A stretch of DNA of 64,000 nucleotides from Terrimonas_A sp051954695 (GTDB lineage Bacteria; Bacteroidota; Bacteroidia; Chitinophagales; Chitinophagaceae), in assembly GCA_051954695.1 (NCBI GenBank), contig JBQCHL010000018.1, forward strand, positions 124,001 through 188,000, given 5' to 3'. A program made the translations under genes and the position numbers. Each line of letters begins with the position of its first letter. Position 1 is the first letter of the stretch. A model generated the notes under the pieces. It searched no databases. It saw only the letters and a program-made list of their open reading frames with translations, and was not told the DNA's origin. Shown in pieces: positions 53,096 through 62,443 of the stretch.

Positions 53096-54328
53096 ATGTC
53101 GGTTAATGCAACCCACCTGACATCTCTTTTTGAAAATGCAACGGAAGGCATCATTCTGACCAATGGCCAGGGGAATATTGTGATGGTGAACCCCGCAGCC
53201 GAACGGATATTTAACTATAGTGCTGCTGAATTGACAGGAAAGGCTATTGAAATACTTCTCCCGGAAAAGGCAAGGCCCCAGCACCATCAAATGCGCGAGC
53301 AGTTCTATAAAACCCCTTCGAACAGGCAGATGGGGCATGGGCGCGACCTGTATGGAAAGAGAAAGGATGGTTCACAAATACCCGTGGAAGTAAGCCTTAG
53401 CTTTTATAAAAAGGACGATGAACTGTTTGTAATTGCTTTTATTGTTGATATCACCCAACGGAAAAAGCACGAACAGGATATTCTTCAGCAGCAGAGGGAA
53501 CTGGAAAGTATGACCCACAACATGCAAAAGCTGAACACCCAGCTTGAAGCAAAAGTGGAAGAGAGGACGCTGATACTAAAGGAAGCATTGAAGAAACTGG
53601 AGGAATCCCAGAAAGACCTCAGCGAAGCACTGGATAAGGAAAAACAATTGAACGAGATAAAGAGCCGGTTTGTGTCAATGGCTTCCCACGAATTCAGGAC
53701 CCCGCTCAGCACAGTACTTTCTTCTGCGGCACTGATAGCGAAATACAAGCAGACAGATGAACAACCACAGCGGGAACGCCACGTGGAAAAGATCAGGAAT
53801 TCTGTAAAGAACCTGAATGAGCTGCTGGAAGATTTTCTTTCACTGGGTAAGCTTGATGAAGGAAAAGTGGAAGCGCATCCTGTATCATTCGAGCCGGAAG
53901 AGTTTATGGCAGACCTGATCGATGAAATGAAGGGGCTGTTAAAACCGGGTCAGCAATTTTCTGTTCAGCATGAAGGAAGCTATGCCTGTTTTTCTGACAA
54001 GAAAATGCTGAAGAATATTATCGTCAACCTGCTGGGAAATGCTATAAAATTTTCCGGAGAAGGCGACCCTATCTATCTGCATAGCAGTACAACAGAAAAA
54101 GGATTGCACATAATGGTCAGGGATAAAGGGATTGGAATTCCTGAAGACGAACATGAGCACCTGTTCAACAGTTTCTACCGGGCAAAAAATGCAGTTAATA
54201 TCCAGGGCACAGGACTGGGTTTACATATTATTAAAAGATATCTTGATATTCTTAACGGAGAAATAAACCTGAAGAGTCAATTGAATGAAGGCACTCAGTT
54301 CGATCTTTTTATTCCGAATTATCAATAG
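53096..54328 (+). CDS. PAS-domain sensor histidine kinase
   Basis: Soluble sensor kinase of 410 residues without transmembrane helices. An N-terminal PAS domain (residues 1-125, LFENATEGIILTNGQGNIVMVNP) and PAC-like stretch precede a coiled coil (about 130-190). His198 in MASHEFRTPLS is the phosphoacceptor, and the ATPase domain has NIIVNLLGNAIKFSG (N-box), VRDKGIGIPEDE (G1) and GTGLGLHI (G2). No heme or flavin-binding residue is obvious in the PAS domain. It starts 54 bp after scdA, and its partner response regulator starts 8 bp downstream. Confidence 0.92.
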   Translation: MSVNATHLTSLFENATEGIILTNGQGNIVMVNPAAERIFNYSAAELTGKAIEILLPEKARPQHHQMREQFYKTPSNRQMGHGRDLYGKRKDGSQIPVEVSLSFYKKDDELFVIAFIVDITQRKKHEQDILQQQRELESMTHNMQKLNTQLEAKVEERTLILKEALKKLEESQKDLSEALDKEKQLNEIKSRFVSMASHEFRTPLSTVLSSAALIAKYKQTDEQPQRERHVEKIRNSVKNLNELLEDFLSLGKLDEGKVEAHPVSFEPEEFMADLIDEMKGLLKPGQQFSVQHEGSYACFSDKKMLKNIIVNLLGNAIKFSGEGDPIYLHSSTTEKGLHIMVRDKGIGIPEDEHEHLFNSFYRAKNAVNIQGTGLGLHIIKRYLDILNGEINLKSQLNEGTQFDLFIPNYQ

Positions 54329-54336
54329 GTTCAATT

Positions 54337-55392
54337 ATGAAAGCCATACTTGTTATAGACGACAATACGGATATCCGGGAAAATACAGCAGAGATCCTTC
54401 AATTGGGAGGATACAAGGTGTTCACCGCTGAAAATGGGAAAAAAGGCGTGGAGGTGGCCCTCCGGGAAAAACCGGACCTGATCGTGTGTGATATTATGAT
54501 GCCTGAGTTGGATGGTTACGGCGTATTGCACCTGCTCAGAAAGAATGCGGACACACAATACGTCCCATTCATCTTCCTGACAGCCAAAACGGAAAGGCTT
54601 GATTTCCGTAAAGGCATGGAGATGGGGGCTGATGATTATATCACCAAACCTTTTGAGGAGATAGAGCTGCTGAATGCAATTGAGATCAGGTTGAAAAAAG
54701 CGGAAATACTGGGCAATCAGTATTCTCCTGATGCTGCAGGGCTGAATGCATTGATGAATGATGCCCGGATGACCGGTCTTGTACAGGAAGTGGCGGAGAA
54801 ATATGAAACAGTGCCGTACGACAAAAAACAAACACTTTACCAGGAAGGCAAGCGCCCCCGTTTTTTATATTACCTGTCAAAGGGCAAGGTAAAAGCATTC
54901 AGATCGCATGAAGATGGAAAGGAGTATATCACTGATCTTTTCAATGAAGGTGATTTCCTGGGTTATACTTCCATCATTGATGATAAAGCTTATGATGACA
55001 GTGCAGTAGTAGTGGAAAATGCAGAGATCATCCAGGTGCCTAAAGATGATTTCCTGCAGATGATTCATGGTGACCCTGGTGTTGCTGCCAAATTTATCCG
55101 GCTTATCACCAAGAATGTAAAGGAAAAAGAAGACCGGCTTCTGCATCTCGCTTACAGTTCCCTCCGCAAGCGGGTCGCCAACGGTTTGGCAGAGATCTAT
55201 AAAAAACTGAATCCCGGTGGTGAAAAAAAGACGATCGAAATATCCCGGGAAGAGATCGCACAATATGTGGGCACGGCCACTGAATCATTGATCAGGACCT
55301 TAAGTGATTTTAAAGCAGAAAAGCTGATAGAGATCAAAGAAGGCAAGATTACCCTGCCGGACCCTTCCCGTTTAAATAATCTCCGTTACTGA
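54337..55392 (+). CDS. Receiver-CRP fusion response regulator
   Basis: Hybrid regulator of 351 residues: a CheY-type receiver (residues 1-120, Asp8/Asp9, phospho-acceptor Asp52 in VCDIMMPELDGYG, Thr82, Lys104), a linker, a cNMP-binding-like barrel (about 155-260) and a Crp winged helix (about 270-351, EISREEIAQYVGTATESLIRTL). Phosphorylation by the kinase encoded upstream would thus act directly on a Crp/Fnr-type DNA-binding protein. Its position next to scdA and cbb3 genes makes it a second candidate for reading the FNR-like boxes. It ends abutting the convergent gene at 55393. Confidence 0.93.
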   Translation: MKAILVIDDNTDIRENTAEILQLGGYKVFTAENGKKGVEVALREKPDLIVCDIMMPELDGYGVLHLLRKNADTQYVPFIFLTAKTERLDFRKGMEMGADDYITKPFEEIELLNAIEIRLKKAEILGNQYSPDAAGLNALMNDARMTGLVQEVAEKYETVPYDKKQTLYQEGKRPRFLYYLSKGKVKAFRSHEDGKEYITDLFNEGDFLGYTSIIDDKAYDDSAVVVENAEIIQVPKDDFLQMIHGDPGVAAKFIRLITKNVKEKEDRLLHLAYSSLRKRVANGLAEIYKKLNPGGEKKTIEISREEIAQYVGTATESLIRTLSDFKAEKLIEIKEGKITLPDPSRLNNLRY

Positions 55393-55818
55393 TCAGGGGT
55401 TATCTCTTTCCAGGTCAAAGTCGTCCGGGGCGTCTTCGGGCAGTGTGCCATGTGTTGTTATTTCGCGGCCATGATCGTTTTGCTGTTGTAATGTCCAGTC
55501 ATCGGTCATCGTGGTTTCCAGCCAGATATTGCCGGAGCGGCGGACCACCTGCACATTCATTCCATATCTTTCCGCGATCAGTTTCTCCAGTTCGGCAACG
55601 GTCATTGCGTCGCTTATGTCCAATGTCCCATCTTTTTTGAGCCCTATATCTTTAAGCAGCGTGGAGGTGGTAATGAGTTTTTTGGTAAGTACAGGACGGT
55701 CGGGTTCTGTAAGACGGCTCAGGTAAAAATCCAGACGGAGGAAAGGATATGTTTTACTGAATTCCTGTTGTAATTCATACACATGTTTTGAAGGGGATAT
55801 ATGCAAAGTAGTTGTCAT
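55393..55818 (-). CDS. Conserved-looking protein of unknown function
   Basis: Protein of 141 residues that I do not recognise. The N-terminal half looks like a small alpha/beta domain (YELQQEFSKTYPFLRLDFYL, then VAELEKLIAERYGMNVQVVR), and the C-terminus is acidic (EDAPDDFDLERDNP). There is no signal peptide or helix for membrane insertion. The stop codon abuts that of the response regulator. Codon use resembles the neighbours, so it is likely a real gene; function cannot be proposed. Confidence 0.6.
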   Translation of the reverse strand: MTTTLHISPSKHVYELQQEFSKTYPFLRLDFYLSRLTEPDRPVLTKKLITTSTLLKDIGLKKDGTLDISDAMTVAELEKLIAERYGMNVQVVRRSGNIWLETTMTDDWTLQQQNDHGREITTHGTLPEDAPDDFDLERDNP

Positions 55819-56017
55819 TTTTTTGAATAAATAATCCGCTGTAAAAATAATTGGGAGATTTCTTTGTATGTATGATCTGGAGGGTACGGGAAGATGATCT
55901 TAATCAGCCTGTATTAAAATGGGTGTACTCCAAAACTAATCGAACAACTATTTGCGGTTATCAAACGACAATCGAAATATGAAGCCAGAGCCACAGTGTA
56001 AGAAATGTAATTGACGA
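55819..56017. other. Intergenic stretch with no recognised feature
   Basis: About 200 bp between the unknown gene and the secreted ABM-fold gene. I see no open frame of note, RNA gene or clear dyad. Confidence 0.4.
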
Positions 56018-56428
56018 CTACAACTTTTTAAAAATATCTATCATGGTTTGTTTGTCCAAGGCTTCCATTTGCACCAATTTTAGGGACTTGACCATTTTCA
56101 TCGTAGAGGTCTTATAATGCTGGAAATGGGGTGTTTTCAGGTGAGCTTCATAAGATTCTTTAGTTGCATAGATTTCGATGATTCTAACCTGGTGGGGTTG
56201 CTTTTGTTCAAACATAGGAAATATAGCAATTACTCCAGCTTCTTTTTTTATTGAAGCAGCCGCTTCTTCCTTTAGTATATCCTTATATTCATTAAGATAT
56301 TCTGGATAAATTTCAATCTCGGCAATGCGTACCATCATGCCTGGATCTGAAACCTGTTCCTGCGCAAAAATTGTTGATAGGTTAAGCGTTAAAATTAGCG
56401 CAAGTATAATTTGTGTGCATTTGGTCAT
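56018..56428 (-). CDS. Secreted ABM-fold protein (putative quinol monooxygenase type)
   Basis: Exported protein of 136 residues with a signal peptide (MTKCTQIILALILTLNLSTIFAQ). The mature part is a dimeric ferredoxin-like ABM fold: VRIAEIEIYPEYLNEYKDIL for the first strand-helix, then EAGVIAIFPMF and IIEIYATKESYEAHLKTPHF with the His region typical of YgiN-like monooxygenases. Family members oxidise quinones or handle small aromatics without cofactors; secretion is less usual for the family but occurs in Bacteroidota. It is monocistronic as far as can be seen. Confidence 0.82.
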   Translation of the reverse strand: MTKCTQIILALILTLNLSTIFAQEQVSDPGMMVRIAEIEIYPEYLNEYKDILKEEAAASIKKEAGVIAIFPMFEQKQPHQVRIIEIYATKESYEAHLKTPHFQHYKTSTMKMVKSLKLVQMEALDKQTMIDIFKKL

Positions 56429-56524
56429 GTCAGTATATTTAATTGATCATGACCAAAAATAGTTTTTTTTGAAAAACCGGGAAATATTTGGATCCAGCCT
56501 GGAACGACCTTTAACTTATTAACC

Positions 56525-56545
56525 AAGCCGGTTGTAAACCGGCTT
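56525..56545 (-). terminator. Hairpin terminator after the RND operon
   Basis: AAGCCGGTT-GTA-AACCGGCTT, a perfect 9-bp stem with a 3-nt loop, 25 bp beyond the outer-membrane-factor stop. A TTTT run follows on the plus strand; on the minus strand the T-run is poor, so it may act in both directions or more strongly against read-through from the left. Confidence 0.65.
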
Positions 56546-56569
56546 TTCATTATTGCTTCACTAAGGCGT

Positions 56570-58003
56570 TTATCTCCATCCACCTCCCAATCCCCGATAC
56601 ACTCTCACTACGGCACTCATTTGCGCCTTTTTCGTTTCAATCAACTCCAGCTTCGCCTCCAATGCATCCCGCTGCGTCATCAATACTTCGAGGTAGTCAG
56701 CCCTTGCATTCTTGAACAGATCGCCTGAAATATCGATCGACCTCGTCAATGCCTCCACCTGCTGCGATTTCAGGTCATAACTTTTTTCAAGATTGCTGAT
56801 ACTCGATAACTGCGTTGACACTTCGATATAGGCATTCAGGATCGTTCTTTCATAATTGTACATCGCTTGAACCTGCCTTGCATTGGCATTCAGGAATTCT
56901 GCTTTGATCGCGTTGCGGTTGATCAGCGGGCCGGCAATATCACCGGCTATAGAGTATAACAACGATTCCGGCATACGGAAGAGATAAGTAGGGTTGAAAG
57001 CCTGGAAACCTACTCCTGCTGAAATACCAAAGGATGGATAGAACTCTGCCCGGGCCACTTTCACATCCAGTTTAGCTGTTGCCAGATCGAGTTCGGATTG
57101 CCTGATATCAGAACGGTTGGCAAGTAGTTGTGAAGGAATACCGGAATTGATCATCGCCGGCATTATTGTTAAGAAATTAGCTTTCTCACGGGGAATATCC
57201 TGCGGATAGCGGCCCAGCAAAAAATTGATCCTGTTCTCTGTTTCCTTTACCTGTTGTTGGATATCATATTCCAGGCTTTGTGTTTTCAATACTTCTGCCT
57301 GGAATTTTTGTACTGCCAATTCTGTAGCACGGGCTGCTTCTTTCTGTACTTTGATGATCTCCAGCGCATTTTTTTGCAACTCGATATTCTGTTTTACGAT
57401 TTCCAACTGGTTGTCCAGCGCAAGCAACTCATAATAAGAATCGGCTACTTCTGCGATCAGGTTAGTGATCACGAAATTCTTACCTTCTTCTGTAGAGAGG
57501 TACCGGGTGATAGCTGCTTTCCTGGAATTACGCAGCTTCTTCCAGATATCCACTTCCCAGTTGGCCATTGCGGCAATGCGGAAATCGCCTAATGGATCCG
57601 GCATTTCCTTACCGGGTTTGATATCGGTGGTGGCATCACCGGCACCCTGGCTGGTATAACGTCCTACTTTTTCCACGCCTACACCAGCGCCGAGGCTCAC
57701 AGATGGAAGCAATGCCTGTTGCTTCATGCGGATCTCATTGCGTGCGATCTCTACTTCCTGTAAAGTGATATTCAGTTCCTGGTTGTTTTTGAGCGCAGTA
57801 TCAATCAGGTCCAACAGGTTTTTATCAGTAAAGAACTGTTTCCATTGAATGGTACCGGTATTAGTGGTATCGCTGTTATTGCCATAAGAAACAGGAACAG
57901 TACTGTTTTCCTGCCGCTGCACCACTGAAGGGATCTTGCAACTTGCAAGGGTCAGGAAAAGCCCCATCACACCAAGGCAATAATTTATTTTCAGTTTAAA
58001 CAT
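56570..58003 (-). CDS. TolC/OprM-type outer-membrane efflux lipoprotein
   Basis: Outer-membrane channel of 477 residues for the RND system. The start ATG 58003 gives a lipoprotein signal (MFKLKINYCLGVMGLF, LTLASC). Long amphipathic helices with the OEP repeat follow (NNQELNITLQEVEIARNEIR; NLIAEVADSYYELLALDNQL; DVKVARAEFYPSFGISAG). The start overlaps the end of the pump gene by 8 bp. A 5' extension read from TTG 58012 is less likely. Confidence 0.92.
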   Translation of the reverse strand: MFKLKINYCLGVMGLFLTLASCKIPSVVQRQENSTVPVSYGNNSDTTNTGTIQWKQFFTDKNLLDLIDTALKNNQELNITLQEVEIARNEIRMKQQALLPSVSLGAGVGVEKVGRYTSQGAGDATTDIKPGKEMPDPLGDFRIAAMANWEVDIWKKLRNSRKAAITRYLSTEEGKNFVITNLIAEVADSYYELLALDNQLEIVKQNIELQKNALEIIKVQKEAARATELAVQKFQAEVLKTQSLEYDIQQQVKETENRINFLLGRYPQDIPREKANFLTIMPAMINSGIPSQLLANRSDIRQSELDLATAKLDVKVARAEFYPSFGISAGVGFQAFNPTYLFRMPESLLYSIAGDIAGPLINRNAIKAEFLNANARQVQAMYNYERTILNAYIEVSTQLSSISNLEKSYDLKSQQVEALTRSIDISGDLFKNARADYLEVLMTQRDALEAKLELIETKKAQMSAVVRVYRGLGGGWR

Positions 58004-61000
58004 TATGATCAATTTCTTCTGTTAAAGGATTTTCTTCTTCGTTTTTAACCAGCATACGCTTTTCAGCGATCTTGCCGAATATGTAATATAGGCCGGGGAT
58101 AATGAGTACGCCGAAAATAGTACCGAGCAACATACCTCCGGCTGCCGCCGTACCAATCGTTCTGTTGCCGATCTTACCTGGTCCGCTTGCAAATACAAGT
58201 GGTATCAGACCGGCGATAAAGGCAAACGATGTCATCAGGATAGGGCGGAACCTCACGCGTGCACCTTCAATTGTCGCCGCTAATATGGTAGAGCCTGCAC
58301 GATGTTTTTGCACAGCAAACTCCACGATCAGCACGGCATTCTTACCCAGCAAACCGATCAGCATTACCATGGCGATCTGCGCATAGATATTATTTTCCAG
58401 CCCCAGCAACTTCAGGAAGAGGAGGGCTCCGAATACACCTGTAGGCAGGGAGAGGATCACGGCCAGTGGTAAAATGAAACTTTCATACTGCGCTGCAAGG
58501 ATCAGGTACACAAAGCCCAAACATATCAGGAAGATGTATACAGCCTGGTTGCCCTGTGCCACTTCATCTTTGGAGATACCGGCCCAATCGATACCAAAAC
58601 CTCTCGGCAATGTTTTCGCTGCTACTTCATTGATCACTTTGATGGCCTCACCACTACTGTAACCCGGTGCTGCAGACCCGCTGATTTCCGATGCATTGTA
58701 CATATTGTGCCGGGTGATCTCTGAAAGGCCATATACTTTCTCCATTGACATAAACGCCGAGAACGGTACCATCTCATCTTTTTCGTTCTTTACATACAGT
58801 TTCAGGATATCTTCCGGCAAAGCCCTGTATTGCGCACCTGCCTGCACAATCACTTTATATTGACGGCCAAAATTGATAAAGCTGATCTCGTAGTTACTGC
58901 CCACCAATGTTGAAAGGGTGTTCATTGCATTGTCAATGCTGATGCCTTTCTGCTGTGCAAGGTCATTGTCTATTTTCAGCATGTATTGCGGGAAGCTGGC
59001 GCTGTAAAAACTGAAGATGGAGCTGAGTTCTTTCCGTTTCTTCAATTCTTTTACAAAATCATCGTTCACCTGTTCCATCAGTTTGTAATTGCCGCTACCT
59101 GCTTTATCAAGCAAGCGCAATTCAAATCCACCGGCTGCACCATAACCGGGGACTGCGGGTGGTAAGAAGTATTCAATATTAGCACCGGTGATGTCTTTTG
59201 ATTTTTCTTCCAGTTCTGTAATGATCTCCTGCACGGAATGCTTCCGGTCTTTCCAGTCTTTAAGGTTGACAAGGCAGGTGCCGGAGTTGGAGCCGGTACC
59301 TTCTGTCAGGATCTCGTAACCAGCCAGAGCTGACACAGATTGAACGCCTTCTACTGTTTCTGATATTTTCTGTAACCGTTCTGTTATTTCATTCGTCCTT
59401 TCCAGTGATGATCCGGGAGGGGTTTGGATAACGGCATAAAACATACCCTGGTCCTCATTCGGAATAAAGCCGGAAGGGACCGTTTTGTTGAGGAAGTAAG
59501 TAGCTACGCAAAATCCTGCCAGTACAAGAAAGGTGAGTAGCCTGCGGGCAGCCACTTTTGTGAGTACAAACTGGTATTTGCCTGTTAATCCATTGAACCA
59601 ATTATTGAATCCATCCAATACCTTGTTTATAATGGACTTTCGCCTGGGCTTGCCATGATTATTCTTCATGATCATGGCGCATAAAGCCGGTGTAAGTGTA
59701 AGTGCAACAATACCTGAAAGAATGATGGAGGTTGCCATGGTAATGGAAAACTGCCGGTAGAATATACCAACAGGCCCCGACATGAATGCAACTGGTATAA
59801 ATACCGCAGCCATAATGAATGTAATGGCAATGATAGCCCCGGCAATTTCATGCATTGCTTTTTTCGTTGCCTTTCTTGGCGTGAGATGTTCTTCTTCCAT
59901 TTTGGCGTGTACCGCTTCAATCACCACGATCGCATTGTCCACCACCACACCGATCGCCAGTACCAGGGCAAAAAGCGTGATCAGGTTTAACGTGATACCG
60001 AAGTATTGCATGAACATGAATGTGCCGATCAATGATACCGGCACTGCCATAATCGGGATCAGGGTCGACCGCCAGTCACCCAGGAAAAGGAATACCACTA
60101 AACCCACAAGGATAAAGGCTTCTACCAGCGTATGAACTACTTTTTCGATAGAAGCGTCCAGGAACTTGGATACATCATAGCTCAGTTCATATTTCATTCC
60201 TTTGGGAAAACTGCTGGCTGCGATCTCTTTCAACTTGGCTTTTACATTCTCGATCGTCTGGCTGGCATTGCTTCCATAAGATTGTTTCAGTACGATCGCT
60301 GCTGAAGGTTTGCCATTCAGGTTGGAGTAAATGTCATACATGGAGCTGCCGAATTCCACATCCGCTACATCTTTCAGGCGAAGCAACTCTCCATTTGCGC
60401 TTGAGCGAACGATCACATTTTCATACTGTTCTTTTGTGGTAAACCTTCCTGAATATTTCAGCACATATTCAAACGACTGAGATCTTTTGCCGGAGCTTTC
60501 ACCGGTTTTGCCGGGAGAGGCTTCCAGGCTTTGCTTGCTGAGGGCTTCCATCACTTCATCTGCAGAGATCTTGTAAGCCAGCATGCGGTCGGGCTTTAGC
60601 CAGATACGCATGGCGTATTCACGGTTACCAAGGATATCTGCATAACCTACACCATCAACCCGCTTCAATTCGGAAAGGATATTGATATCAGCAAAATTGA
60701 AAAGGAATTTCTGATCGGCATTGGGATCATCGCTGTACAGGTTGATGTACATCAGCATGTTTGATTCCTCACGGCTGATCTTTACACCTTCCCTTACTAC
60801 GAGTGGGGGAAGTTTGTTCACCACCGAAGCCACGCGGTTTTGTACGTTCAGGGATGCTACGTTGGGATCAGTGCCGAGATTGAATATAACCTGGATGGTA
60901 CATTCGCCGTCATTACCTGCATCCGATGCCATGTATTTCATGCCGGGGATACCATTGATGGCTCTTTCCAGGGGAATGACCACTGATTTGATCATGAGTT

Positions 61001-61163
61001 CATTGTTCGCACCGGGATAGTCTGCAACCACATTCACTTTGGGTGGAGAGATGGAAGGGAACTGTGTTACCGGTAAGCCTGTAATGGCCAGAATGCCCAG
61101 GAGAACGATGATCAGGGATATGACAATAGAAAGGACTGGCCTTTGAATAAATTTATTAAACAT
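57996..61163 (-). CDS. AcrB-type RND multidrug efflux pump
   Basis: Inner-membrane RND transporter of 1055 residues (HAE1 group). It has the N-terminal FIQRPVLSIVISLIIVLLG helix, FPSISPPKVNVVADYPGAN, the TM4 proton-relay GVVVDNAIVVIEAVHAKM and the pore-domain docking segments (PPAVPGYGAAGGFELRLLDK). Length and two-fold repeat fit AcrB/MexB. Substrates are unknown: antibiotics, dyes, bile-salt-like compounds or plant phenolics. It lies 12 bp after the membrane fusion gene. Confidence 0.95.
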   Translation of the reverse strand: MFNKFIQRPVLSIVISLIIVLLGILAITGLPVTQFPSISPPKVNVVADYPGANNELMIKSVVIPLERAINGIPGMKYMASDAGNDGECTIQVIFNLGTDPNVASLNVQNRVASVVNKLPPLVVREGVKISREESNMLMYINLYSDDPNADQKFLFNFADINILSELKRVDGVGYADILGNREYAMRIWLKPDRMLAYKISADEVMEALSKQSLEASPGKTGESSGKRSQSFEYVLKYSGRFTTKEQYENVIVRSSANGELLRLKDVADVEFGSSMYDIYSNLNGKPSAAIVLKQSYGSNASQTIENVKAKLKEIAASSFPKGMKYELSYDVSKFLDASIEKVVHTLVEAFILVGLVVFLFLGDWRSTLIPIMAVPVSLIGTFMFMQYFGITLNLITLFALVLAIGVVVDNAIVVIEAVHAKMEEEHLTPRKATKKAMHEIAGAIIAITFIMAAVFIPVAFMSGPVGIFYRQFSITMATSIILSGIVALTLTPALCAMIMKNNHGKPRRKSIINKVLDGFNNWFNGLTGKYQFVLTKVAARRLLTFLVLAGFCVATYFLNKTVPSGFIPNEDQGMFYAVIQTPPGSSLERTNEITERLQKISETVEGVQSVSALAGYEILTEGTGSNSGTCLVNLKDWKDRKHSVQEIITELEEKSKDITGANIEYFLPPAVPGYGAAGGFELRLLDKAGSGNYKLMEQVNDDFVKELKKRKELSSIFSFYSASFPQYMLKIDNDLAQQKGISIDNAMNTLSTLVGSNYEISFINFGRQYKVIVQAGAQYRALPEDILKLYVKNEKDEMVPFSAFMSMEKVYGLSEITRHNMYNASEISGSAAPGYSSGEAIKVINEVAAKTLPRGFGIDWAGISKDEVAQGNQAVYIFLICLGFVYLILAAQYESFILPLAVILSLPTGVFGALLFLKLLGLENNIYAQIAMVMLIGLLGKNAVLIVEFAVQKHRAGSTILAATIEGARVRFRPILMTSFAFIAGLIPLVFASGPGKIGNRTIGTAAAGGMLLGTIFGVLIIPGLYYIFGKIAEKRMLVKNEEENPLTEEIDHNV

Positions 61164-61175
61164 TATTAATGCTGA

Positions 61176-62258
61176 TTATTCTGCTTTTAATTTCAGGTGA
61201 GCAATAACTTCTTCCGGTTTCTCAAAATCGTACTCGATCCTGTCATTGTCTTTTACTTTCTGGATTCCTTCGAGGAGGATCTTATCACCATCTGCAAGGC
61301 CGCTGGTAACAACATAGAGATCGGGCAACTGGCCGGCGATGGTAATGTTCCTTGATTCGAGCCGGTTGTTTTTATCCACTACGAATACATAGATCTTGTC
61401 CTGTACTTCATAAGTGGCTTTCTGAGGGATGATCATGGCATTTCTAAGAGGCATGGTCATGCGTACCTTTCCGGTTTCGCCATGCTTTAATAGCTTGTCA
61501 GGGTTGGGGAAGATAGCTCTGAAAGCAATATTGCCGGTTTCATTATCAAATTCGCTTTCGATCACTTCCACTTTTCCGGGATGTGTGAGCGTTGTGCCAT
61601 TGGCCAGCAGCAGGCTTACCTTACTGTCGCCACGATTTTTGACATTGGTCTGATAGTCCAGGTATTCCGGTTCGGATACATTGAAGTAGGCAAACATCTG
61701 GCTGTTGTCTGAGAGGCTGGTGAGCAGTTCACCTTCATCTATCAGGCTTCCGATCTTTTTAGGGATGCGGTCAATCGTTCCATCAAAAGGTGCTCTGATC
61801 TCGGTGAAAGAGAGATGCAGTTTTGCAAGGGCGATCTCAGCATTGGCCTGGTCAAGTTTTGCCTGGGCCATGGATTGTTCGTTTTTAGAAACGATGTTTT
61901 TATCAGCCAGTGTTTTGGCATTCTGCAATTCGATTTCAGCAGCTTTGCCTTCAGCCTGCGCTTTCAGCAATTCAGCTTCATACATTTTTGGCATAATGCG
62001 GAATAGTACCTGGCCGGCTTTGACAAACTGCCCTTCGTCAACATAAATATTTTGCAGGAAACCTTTTTCCTGGGCGCTGATCTCGATATTCCGCACGGAA
62101 CGGATCTGTGATACATACTCTTTGGTAAAGGAAGTATCTACACGGATGGGGCTGGTCACCGTATATTTGGTGACTTCTTCTTTCTCTTCTGATTTAGCCG
62201 TGCAACTTGTATGGCCGATCAGGGCTACCAGGCCGGCAAAAATGGCTATTCTTTTCAT
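61176..62258 (-). CDS. RND membrane fusion lipoprotein (AcrA/MexA-type)
   Basis: Periplasmic adaptor of about 360 residues. The start at ATG 62258 gives a lipoprotein signal (MKRIAIFAGLVALIGHTSC); the frame can be read upstream but gives no plausible signal. Features are the lipoyl half-motifs (ISAQEKGFLQNIYVDEGQFV and IRAPFDGTIDRIPKKIGSLI), a coiled-coil hairpin between them (about 100-165) and a C-terminal beta-barrel/MP domain. First gene of the three-gene efflux run. Confidence 0.93.
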   Translation of the reverse strand: MKRIAIFAGLVALIGHTSCTAKSEEKEEVTKYTVTSPIRVDTSFTKEYVSQIRSVRNIEISAQEKGFLQNIYVDEGQFVKAGQVLFRIMPKMYEAELLKAQAEGKAAEIELQNAKTLADKNIVSKNEQSMAQAKLDQANAEIALAKLHLSFTEIRAPFDGTIDRIPKKIGSLIDEGELLTSLSDNSQMFAYFNVSEPEYLDYQTNVKNRGDSKVSLLLANGTTLTHPGKVEVIESEFDNETGNIAFRAIFPNPDKLLKHGETGKVRMTMPLRNAMIIPQKATYEVQDKIYVFVVDKNNRLESRNITIAGQLPDLYVVTSGLADGDKILLEGIQKVKDNDRIEYDFEKPEEVIAHLKLKAE

Positions 62259-62443
62259 AATTACTAGATGAATATTGATCTGTTGAATGTGTTGTTCGGG
62301 TATTATTCTTATGACAAGATGGTAATGGTTGCAGGAGGATATCCTGTTGAGGCAAGCGCTAGAGGCCAGGCAGTGTTGGTATGTGTATTTAAAAAGGTAT
62401 GCAGGAATTGCATACACTGGCACAGCGGGCGGGTGTATAAAAA
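62259..62443. other. Promoter-side stretch upstream of the RND operon
   Basis: About 185 bp between the membrane fusion gene and the small secreted protein gene, both on the minus strand. It should contain the efflux operon promoter. No TetR- or AraC-type gene is adjacent, and I see no clear operator. Confidence 0.35.

Noticed and set aside
61176..62423. Longer version of the membrane fusion protein starting at 62423
   Set aside because: The extra 55 residues have no signal character, whereas ATG 62258 gives a clear lipobox.
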